A stretch of 6,564 nucleotides of DNA from Phycisphaerales bacterium (GTDB lineage Bacteria > Planctomycetota > Phycisphaerae > Phycisphaerales > UBA1924): assembly GCA_029212425.1 (NCBI GenBank), contig JARGNC010000139.1:1-6564 (forward strand), written 5' to 3'. The notes beneath the pieces were generated by a model that was not told the origin of the DNA, did not search any database, and was given only the letters and a program-made list of their open reading frames with translations. The position numbers and the translations under genes were made by a program. This document shows, in pieces, positions 1 to 5,289 of this stretch. Every line of letters starts with the position of its first letter. The first letter of the stretch is position 1.

Positions 1-21
1 GTCAAGGGCATGCTCGCATGA
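1..21 (+). CDS. C-terminal end of an upstream gene (partial)
   Basis: The first reading frame of the window ends with a TGA at 19-21 that overlaps the ATG at 18 in an ATGA arrangement. The same junction type occurs at 518, 3513 and 4950, so I infer that the last six codons of an upstream gene are present. Only Val-Lys-Gly-Met-Leu-Ala can be read, so nothing can be said about its product. The inference depends on the arrangement alone. Confidence 0.35.
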   Translation, partial: VKGMLA

Positions 22-521
22 AATGGTTTGCCCAATCCAAATTGAAGCACGACCCAAGACCCGCACGCATCGTGCTGGCTGAGGCGTTGCGCCAACTCGC
101 ATCGGGAACCATTACCAACTTTGAGTTTGAACGCTGGATTTCAACTGGTCCAGAAGATCGCGCTGCCCGAGAGCTCGATGAGTTTGCTTGGTCGTTCTAT
201 GACGACTTCACCGAGCACAAACTCCGAGGCCGACATCGCCTCAGCAAGCTTCAGCGGCAGGTCTTCGCAAGGTGTGTCATGTTCCTGCACACCGATTTGG
301 AATATGAATACCCACACAACGCCAAATCGCTTTGGGCTTTTCAGCGAACCGGGTGGAACTTTGGACAGTTCTTCAGTTTCTTGACTGGACAGAATCGCCG
401 CTCAGATGCCGATACCCGCTCGAACCACGCCATTGATGATCGGATCTGGCCCTTCGCACGCCGGAGTGATTATCTCGAAGCACTCAAGCACCCCATCTAC
501 CTCGCTGGTGCAAAAAAATGA
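18..521 (+). CDS. Conserved-looking hypothetical soluble protein, 167 aa
   Basis: I do not assign this protein to a named family. It has no signal peptide and no membrane segment, so it is probably cytoplasmic. It is rich in Trp, Phe, Tyr, Arg and Asp. Residues 17-42 look like a helical segment (IVLAEALRQLASG, then NFEFERW), residues 53-72 hold a FAWSFYDDF stretch followed by HKLRG, and residues 83-100 hold RCVMFLHTDLEYEYP. That pattern resembles small uncharacterised bacterial proteins I have seen, which makes real coding likely. The start at 18 is chosen because AAGGG at 4-8 lies nine bases upstream and because the ATG overlaps the stop of an upstream frame; the ATG at 10 leads to a stop after three codons. 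The stop overlaps the start of the transporter gene by four bases, so the two are probably co-translated. Function is unknown. Confidence 0.75.
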   Translation: MKWFAQSKLKHDPRPARIVLAEALRQLASGTITNFEFERWISTGPEDRAARELDEFAWSFYDDFTEHKLRGRHRLSKLQRQVFARCVMFLHTDLEYEYPHNAKSLWAFQRTGWNFGQFFSFLTGQNRRSDADTRSNHAIDDRIWPFARRSDYLEALKHPIYLAGAKK

Positions 522-1498
522 ATATCCACTCCGATCCATCTACCGCACCCAATGGGGTCCTGCTCGCGATCAACAGTCGCGGCGAGGATCTTGCTGATGC
601 GTATGGATCGACGCCTTCGGATACATGGACCTGGATGCACCTTGCGCAGAAGGACACCGACGCTCGCGATTGGATTCTGAACAGTTCTGGGATTCCGAGT
701 TCCGAAGCGCAAGCACTGATCGCGGACCACGCGCGCCCACGCTGTGTGCAGACGGACACCGGACTTCTCTTCGTCGGTCGGGGGATTAACCTTGACGCGG
801 GAGCCGTCCCTGAGGACATGAAATCGATCCGTGTTTGGATCGAGAAAGACCGGATCATCACGGTCGTCAAAAGACGCATGCGATCCGCTGAAGCGATCGC
901 GGCACAGTTCGATTCCGGCCAACCACCTTCATCTCCTGCGAGCGTGCTTGTCCAGTTGTTCTCGCAGATGATTCAGCGCATCGCGCCGTTGGTTCAAGAG
1001 ATCGGCGACTCGCTTGATGAGATCCAGTACAGCGTGATCGATGATGCGATCCCTACCCCTGACCTGACGGATCTCTCTCGGATCCGGCTGCGGACTGTCG
1101 CGCTCCACCGGTACCTCCTCCCGCTCTACGACGCATCGACGGCGCTGTGCATCGCGAAGCAGTTGACCGGATCGGGCAGCGCGCTGACCCAAGCGACCCT
1201 CACGCGGGACCAGCTCGGACGCATCGTTGAAGAACTCTCCGCGATCGAAGCGAAAGCTGCGGTCACTCGCGACGAGATCGTTTCACAGCGGTCGGAGATG
1301 CTCAACAACCGCGTGTATCACCTGACGGTGCTGGCCGCGATTTTCTTACCTTTGACTGTGTTTACTGGGATGCTGGGCATGAATGTCGGAGGCATCCCCC
1401 TTGCGAACACCACCACCGGATTTCTTATCACGACCCTGATCATGCTTGTGTGTATGGGTCTAACCATTGGCATTTTACGAGTATTACGCTGGCTCTAA
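518..1498 (+). CDS. zntB: ZntB/CorA-family divalent-cation (zinc-type) transporter
   Basis: This 326-residue protein fits the CorA/ZntB superfamily of pentameric inner-membrane metal-ion transporters; E. coli ZntB is about the same length. Residues 1 to about 265 form the cytoplasmic domain, with the long helix region (about 140-265) that builds the funnel in this family. Two membrane helices follow, about 268-286 and 301-321, separated by the signature loop. The diagnostic Gly-Met-Asn motif is at residues 287-289 and continues as VGGIP; that continuation is typical of ZntB-type proteins, whereas Mg-type CorA usually has YGMN followed by other residues. The short basic tail ends in RWL. From the family, I infer transport of Zn2+ or a similar divalent cation; Mg2+, Co2+ or Ni2+ cannot be excluded. 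The start overlaps the previous stop (ATGA) and has only a weak ribosome binding site of its own, so translation is probably coupled. Symbol assignment is by family resemblance. Confidence 0.88.
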   Translation: MNIHSDPSTAPNGVLLAINSRGEDLADAYGSTPSDTWTWMHLAQKDTDARDWILNSSGIPSSEAQALIADHARPRCVQTDTGLLFVGRGINLDAGAVPEDMKSIRVWIEKDRIITVVKRRMRSAEAIAAQFDSGQPPSSPASVLVQLFSQMIQRIAPLVQEIGDSLDEIQYSVIDDAIPTPDLTDLSRIRLRTVALHRYLLPLYDASTALCIAKQLTGSGSALTQATLTRDQLGRIVEELSAIEAKAAVTRDEIVSQRSEMLNNRVYHLTVLAAIFLPLTVFTGMLGMNVGGIPLANTTTGFLITTLIMLVCMGLTIGILRVLRWL

Positions 1499-1560
1499 TC
1501 CAGCAGACTGACCAGCACATTGGCCGCATTCGGCACTATGATTGCCAGACCGAAGTACAC

Positions 1561-1564
1561 GGAG
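1561..1564 (+). promoter_or_regulatory. Shine-Dalgarno deciding the E2 start
   Basis: GGAG lies seven bases before the ATG at 1572. It supports that start over the in-frame ATG at 1542, which would add ten residues (PDRSTRRTD-type) that precede the conserved lipoyl-domain start and has no good ribosome binding site. Confidence 0.7.
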
Positions 1565-1571
1565 AACCGAC

Positions 1572-2921
1572 ATGCCCATCAACATCACCATGCCTCGCCT
1601 CTCAGACACTATGGAACAAGGCACCGTCGTGAAATGGCATGTCAACCAAGGCGATTCCGTCTCCTCTGGTGATGTCATCGCGGACATCGAAACCGATAAA
1701 GCAACGATGGAACTCGAATCCTTCGATGACGGCACCGTCGCGTCGCTCGCGATCGAAGAAGGACAGAAGATCAATGTCGGCGAGACCATCATCATCCTTG
1801 CTGAAGATGGCGAGTCCGTCGAGGATGCGATTGCATCGGTCGGTGCTTCTGGATCATCATCAGAATCAACCGAAACCTCAGCATCTGCGGGCGGCTCGGA
1901 CAGTTCATCTTCTTCTCCATCCGCGACAGCGGTTGCTGAACCACCTGCGGAGTCCAACCAATCAAGCGACGAAGATCGTGTGTTTGCGTCGCCACTGGCG
2001 CGCAAGATTGCTCAAGAGCACAACATCTCCATCGGATCAATCCAAGGCTCAGGTCCTTCAGGTCGAATCCTCAAGAAGGATGTGGAGCAAGCGATCAGTG
2101 GAGGATCAGCAGCCTCGTCCGCTCCTGCTTCCGCTCAGACAACAGGCTCGTCAGCACCTGCACCGATGCCTGCCCCACTCCCAGCACCAGGCGCAGCGCT
2201 TGAATCACGCAGCGTCCCGCTCAACACAATGCGCGAAGTCATCGCGAAGCGGCTCGTCGAATCCAAAACAACCATCCCCCACTACCAGGTCACCATGTCC
2301 GCACGGATGGACGCTCTCAACGCGCTCCGTAGCGAACTCAACGACCAGCTCGCTACCCAAGGCGTCAAGCTTTCTGTCAACGACTTCATCGTCCGCGCGT
2401 GCGCCATCGCGATGCACCAGCATCCGTTTATCAACTCGTCATGGAATCCGCAAGGTCCTGCGATTGATCTGCATGGCCATGTCAACATCGGGGTCGCTGT
2501 CTCACTCCCTGAAGAGAAGGGCGGCGGGCTCGTCGTCGCGACGATCAACAACGCGGACCAGATCGGTCTGCGTCAGATCTCCGCAGAAACGAAGCGGCTT
2601 GCGTCTAAGGCACGCGACAAGGGGCTCGCACCTGCGGAGCTTTCGGGTTCGACCTTTACCATCTCGAATCTTGGGATGTTCGGGGTGGACCACTTCACCG
2701 CGATTGTCAATCCACCGAACGCCGCGATCCTTGCGGTTGGTCGAGCGATCGAAAAACCATTCGTTGAGTACGACGACAACGGCGACGCGGAGCTGGTCAT
2801 CGGATCAGAAATGTCAATGACGATTTCTTCTGACCACCGAATCATCGACGGCGCGATGGCGGCGTCGTATCTCAAGACCGTCAAGGAACTGCTCGAATCT
2901 CCTGCCTCGCTCCTCGTATAA
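1572..2921 (+). CDS. pdhC: Dihydrolipoamide acetyltransferase, E2 of pyruvate dehydrogenase complex
   Basis: E2 takes the acetyl group from the E1-loaded lipoyl arm and transfers it to coenzyme A, and it forms the core of the cytoplasmic pyruvate dehydrogenase complex. The 449-residue protein has the full E2 layout. One lipoyl domain spans about 2-78, with the lipoyl-lysine at Lys43 in the ETDKAT motif. A Ser-rich linker covers about 92-134. The peripheral-subunit-binding domain, which holds E1/E3, is at about 136-175 (ASPLARKIAQEH and GSGPSGRI). A second Ala/Pro/Ser linker runs about 177-210. The catalytic domain is about 212-449, with SNLGMFGVDHF near 365-375 and the active-site HRIIDG at 422-427 (His422, Asp426). 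NPPNAAILAVG in the catalytic core favours the pyruvate-type E2 over 2-oxoglutarate or branched-chain E2, but substrate identity is inference. A single lipoyl domain is typical of mitochondrial-like E2s. No E1 or E3 gene lies beside it here. Confidence 0.93.
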   Translation: MPINITMPRLSDTMEQGTVVKWHVNQGDSVSSGDVIADIETDKATMELESFDDGTVASLAIEEGQKINVGETIIILAEDGESVEDAIASVGASGSSSESTETSASAGGSDSSSSSPSATAVAEPPAESNQSSDEDRVFASPLARKIAQEHNISIGSIQGSGPSGRILKKDVEQAISGGSAASSAPASAQTTGSSAPAPMPAPLPAPGAALESRSVPLNTMREVIAKRLVESKTTIPHYQVTMSARMDALNALRSELNDQLATQGVKLSVNDFIVRACAIAMHQHPFINSSWNPQGPAIDLHGHVNIGVAVSLPEEKGGGLVVATINNADQIGLRQISAETKRLASKARDKGLAPAELSGSTFTISNLGMFGVDHFTAIVNPPNAAILAVGRAIEKPFVEYDDNGDAELVIGSEMSMTISSDHRIIDGAMAASYLKTVKELLESPASLLV

Positions 2922-2931
2922 GGGCGATTGA

Positions 2932-3516
2932 ATGACCTCATTCCACATATACCTCGCTCGGCAAAGCACTGCAAAGATCGGTGTCTGGGCGCTGGTTCTC
3001 ATCTTTTTCGCGGTCATCATTGCGATCATGCCCACTGTTGGGTTTGTCAAGGGTTTCACCCAAGGCACGCTCCATCCTGTCGCAGAGTTTGATTCCGCTG
3101 AGGTCTTCGAGTTTGTTGATCCAACTCCATACTCGGACTACTACCTCTCGCTCGCGGTCAACGATCGAGACGATGAGGTTCCTCCTATGGACATCTCGAT
3201 CTCCAACCAAGAGGGCGATGTCCCGGTCCGATCGATCAATCGATGGAACTCTATGATGGGGCGCGAGTACAAGCAGTTTCTTACGATCCCAAAGCAGCCG
3301 CAAGGCATACTTACCATCGACATCAAAACCGATCGGAACGAATCGATGTTCATCTTCCGTCGCGTGGAGCATGTTGTTGAGTATGAGTTGGCAAAGGCGC
3401 GGCTCATCTGGTTCGTTGCGCTCATCCCACTCGCGATGGGACTCTGCTTGCTCATGATCATCCTGATCCGCGCCATCAACGACTCGAGCAAAGTCGACTT
3501 GCATGTGAGTTCATGA
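2932..3516 (+). CDS. Two-helix membrane protein of unknown function, 194 aa
   Basis: I do not recognise this protein. It has an N-terminal hydrophobic helix at about 15-38, then a soluble region of about 115 residues (40-155), then a second helix at about 158-181 and a short polar tail. By the usual topology of such proteins, both ends would be cytoplasmic and the central domain would face the cell exterior or periplasm. That domain alternates polar and hydrophobic residues, including LTIPKQPQGILTIDI near 117-131, which suggests a beta-rich fold. The start at 2932 is supported by AAGGG at 2920-2924, seven bases upstream, overlapping the E2 stop codon. Only ten bases separate it from the E2 gene, so it probably shares that transcript. 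Its stop overlaps the next start by four bases, pairing it with the following membrane protein. A long antisense frame covers much the same stretch and was rejected. Confidence 0.8.
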   Translation: MTSFHIYLARQSTAKIGVWALVLIFFAVIIAIMPTVGFVKGFTQGTLHPVAEFDSAEVFEFVDPTPYSDYYLSLAVNDRDDEVPPMDISISNQEGDVPVRSINRWNSMMGREYKQFLTIPKQPQGILTIDIKTDRNESMFIFRRVEHVVEYELAKARLIWFVALIPLAMGLCLLMIILIRAINDSSKVDLHVSS

Positions 3517-3989
3517 TGACCAGAGATCCGAACCACTCGAATCATTCAGGCACGCCGCAGTTCTACATCGGTCCAGGATCATCCAATTCACCACCAGAGG
3601 ACCCTGACCGTTTGCTCGATGAGGCGCGCGAGCGCATCCGTCTCCAAGACCAACAGAACAAAGAAGGTGTCAAACTCGCGCGGAGACTCATCATCGCGTT
3701 CGTCCTTATCCTCATCCTCGGGATCGTCTTCTACGTTGTCCTGCCGATCTATGGCCTCAAGTTGAACCCGATGGTCCCTGTTCTGAGTTTCCTTGCGATC
3801 TTGATCGGTGCGATCATGACTGCTGTGGAAGAACAGAAAGACGAAGACGACCACTGGGACGACCCTGATGATCCAAGAGGTCCGAATGGTGGGAATCAGT
3901 CCGGATGTAACAACGATGGATGCGCCGTGGGGATGTGTCCAGGACCTCGACCCCTCCGGATGTTCCGTCATCCCAAGAAGAAGAAATAG
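3513..3989 (+). CDS. Two-helix membrane protein with Cys-containing C-terminal tail, 158 aa
   Basis: No family is recognised. The first 57 residues are polar and charged, rich in Asn, Pro, Asp and Gln, with a likely helix (LLDEARERIRLQDQQNKEG) just before the membrane. Two hydrophobic helices follow at about 58-80 and 86-105, joined by a very short loop, so both termini should lie on the same side, probably the cytoplasm. The C-terminal half is acidic (KDEDDHWDDPDD near 109-120) and then carries Cys132, Cys137 and Cys142 in a C-x4-C-x4-C pattern, ending in HPKKKK. The Cys pattern could bind a metal, which is inference only. The start overlaps the preceding stop as ATGATGA; a second ATG at 3516 could be used instead. 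It is probably translationally coupled to the preceding membrane protein, and both may work in one complex. Confidence 0.75.
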   Translation: MMTRDPNHSNHSGTPQFYIGPGSSNSPPEDPDRLLDEARERIRLQDQQNKEGVKLARRLIIAFVLILILGIVFYVVLPIYGLKLNPMVPVLSFLAILIGAIMTAVEEQKDEDDHWDDPDDPRGPNGGNQSGCNNDGCAVGMCPGPRPLRMFRHPKKKK

Positions 3990-4003
3990 AACCGAGTTCG
4001 TTC

Positions 4004-4684
4004 ATGTCATCGCTTAAGAATCATCGGTTTGAGTTTGCAGTCGTCCTGATGGGAGGGCTCGGCCTTGCTGGGATCGCGGGGTACATCAACACACTCATCA
4101 TCGCGCTGGGTGCCCCCCCGGTCACTCACCTGACCGGGACGATCTCAAGATGGAGCTCCGATGTCGGTCGCGGCGACATGATCGACGCGCAGCTCGTCGC
4201 GGGACTCGTCGTCGCTTTCATCCTCGGAGCGATCTGTTCTGGGATCATCATCGGATCATCTACCCTTCACATCGGACGGCGGTACGGGCTCGCGATCCTC
4301 ATCGAAGCGGGTCTGCTGAGTCTAGCCGCGTTCTTTATTGATCAATCCTTGATTACTGGTGCGATGTTCGCAGCGGGTGCAGCGGGGCTGCAGAACGCGA
4401 TGGCGGCTTCGTATCGGTCGCTCATCATCCGCACGACGCACCTCACTGGGGTCATCACCGATCTCGGATTCCAGATGGGTCAGTTCATCAGCGGACACCA
4501 ACGGCTCGGATGGGAGTTCGTCCTTCTCGCGTCGATCCTCTTCGCGTTTGTTACGGGCGGAATCCTCGGTGTCACCAGCGCGCAACAGCTTGGTTCTGAC
4601 GGCCTCTGGATCCCTGCGGGAGTTTTAGGAATCGCGGGGTTTGGATACTTCCTTACCCGGACTGTCCTGCGGATGCGTGGGTAA
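4004..4684 (+). CDS. DUF1275 (YoaK-type) membrane protein
   Basis: This 226-residue protein matches the DUF1275/YoaK family of bacterial integral membrane proteins, whose function is not established. About six hydrophobic helices are visible: roughly 10-33, 63-85, 91-112, 116-135, 169-190 and 200-218. The family pattern of an early Gly-Tyr motif (GYIN at 26-29, where many members have GY-[IV]-D), then a THLTG element, is present, with AAGLQNA at 125-131 and a second THLTG at 145-149. I chose the ATG at 4004 because it gives the usual family start close to the first helix. The longer in-frame start at 3920 would overlap the previous gene by 70 bases and adds a charged non-family tail. The ribosome binding site at 3994-3996 (GAG) is weak. 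Fourteen bases separate it from the preceding gene, so it is likely the last gene of the plus-strand operon. Confidence 0.85.
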   Translation: MSSLKNHRFEFAVVLMGGLGLAGIAGYINTLIIALGAPPVTHLTGTISRWSSDVGRGDMIDAQLVAGLVVAFILGAICSGIIIGSSTLHIGRRYGLAILIEAGLLSLAAFFIDQSLITGAMFAAGAAGLQNAMAASYRSLIIRTTHLTGVITDLGFQMGQFISGHQRLGWEFVLLASILFAFVTGGILGVTSAQQLGSDGLWIPAGVLGIAGFGYFLTRTVLRMRG

Positions 4685-4698
4685 GACGCTCTCACAAC

Positions 4699-4950
4699 TC
4701 ACAAGATGTAGGTCTGCGCCAACCAGTTTGTGCCAAGGGTTGTCCCGATGCACAGCGCCAGCCAGTACACAAAGGTCATTTCTTCCCATGCGCCGTGTCC
4801 CCAGCCCCCTCGCACCATTGAGACAATGTCGGGGATGAGCCAAAACTTGATCGCTTCAAAGAACCCATCCCAATCATCAAAGATCACCCATCCGATCCCG
4901 ATGTAGATCGGGATGTTGCAGATGATGATGATCGACCAGTACAGAATCAT
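4699..4950 (-). CDS. Small two-helix membrane protein, 83 aa
   Basis: I do not recognise this protein. It has a hydrophobic helix at about 4-24, a central amphipathic stretch rich in Trp, Phe and Asp (FDDWDGFFEAIKFW, about 24-37, then PDIVSMVRGGWG), and a second hydrophobic helix at about 59-77. The start is the ATG at 4950-4948, not the upstream in-frame GTG at 4959. The ATG overlaps the stop of the upstream gene as ATGA and has AGGAG eight bases upstream, whereas the GTG would sit directly on that ribosome binding site. It is translationally coupled to the 112-residue gene and is the last gene of the prfB group. Its stop lies 14 bases from the stop of the convergent DUF1275 gene. Confidence 0.75.
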   Translation of the reverse strand: MILYWSIIIICNIPIYIGIGWVIFDDWDGFFEAIKFWLIPDIVSMVRGGWGHGAWEEMTFVYWLALCIGTTLGTNWLAQTYIL

Positions 4951-5285
4951 GAGCCCCACTCCTCATCCGGATCAGCAAGACCTGTTCCGGTCAAGAATCG
5001 AAACAGATTCAGCACCCCAACGAACGCGATGCTCGCTGTCAGCAACATTGTGATCCCGTACACCCCATATGCGAGGACCGCGTACTGCGTGTACTCTCGC
5101 TGAGTTCGCGGGCTATCGATTTCTCCGATGCTTTGACGAGCGGCGCCTGCGAAACCCAGCAGCCAATCGCCGACAAAGTAGCCGATCATCGCGAGTGTCA
5201 ACGCGACCACGACGAGGATGAGCTGCTCCGATCGCGTCTTGCACTTGGTGAACAACGCATCGATCCATGTGCTGATTTGAAACAC
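4947..5285 (-). CDS. Small two-helix membrane protein, 112 aa (start uncertain)
   Basis: No family is recognised. Counted from the GTG at 5285, a basic segment (residues 14-18) leads into a hydrophobic helix at about 22-46, then a polar Glu/Arg/Gln-rich stretch at about 50-67, a second hydrophobic region at about 68-97, and an acidic tail (DPDEEW). The start is not certain. I prefer the GTG at 5285, which follows the prfB stop by four bases and has a GGGG run eight bases upstream. An ATG at 5327 (126 residues) or a GTG at 5351 (134 residues) would overlap the end of prfB by 38 or 62 bases and neither has a visible ribosome binding site. The stop overlaps the next start by four bases. Probably co-transcribed with prfB, but no link to translation termination is evident. 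Confidence 0.65.
   Translation of the reverse strand: MFQISTWIDALFTKCKTRSEQLILVVVALTLAMIGYFVGDWLLGFAGAARQSIGEIDSPRTQREYTQYAVLAYGVYGITMLLTASIAFVGVLNLFRFLTGTGLADPDEEWGS
4959..4963 (-). promoter_or_regulatory. Shine-Dalgarno deciding the start at 4950
   Basis: The minus strand reads AGGAG here, eight bases before the ATG at 4950. It also overlaps a possible GTG start at 4959, which makes that GTG unlikely to be used. Confidence 0.7.
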
Positions 5286-5289
5286 AGCA

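Noticed and set aside
893..900. GCGATCGC, the cyanobacterial HIP1 palindrome
   Set aside because: A single copy was seen inside a coding region, which fits the general GATC excess and does not indicate a cyanobacterium.
1523..1534. GCCG-CATT-CGGC hairpin after the transporter gene
   Set aside because: Four pairs with no following T-tract is too weak to call a terminator.
1537..1542. TATGAT as a -10 box for the E2 gene
   Set aside because: No acceptable -35 element lies 16-18 bases upstream, so a promoter in this 73-base gap is possible but unsupported.
1484..2005. Minus-strand open frame of 173 codons over the lipoyl domain region of E2
   Set aside because: It lies opposite a well-supported gene, and its Ser/Asp-rich translation mirrors the linker codons of E2.
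1639..2820. Plus-strand open frame of 393 codons in another frame of the E2 gene
   Set aside because: The translation is Arg/Ser/His-rich low-complexity sequence typical of an out-of-frame read, while the overlapping E2 frame has every expected domain and motif.
2938..3504. Minus-strand open frame of 188 codons opposite the 194-residue membrane protein
   Set aside because: Its product is a highly charged Asp/Arg-rich sequence typical of antisense frames. The plus-strand gene has two clear membrane helices, a ribosome binding site and operon spacing.
4675..4689. GCGT...ACGC hairpin as a terminator between the convergent operons
   Set aside because: The stem has only four pairs, a seven-base loop and no T-tract on either side.
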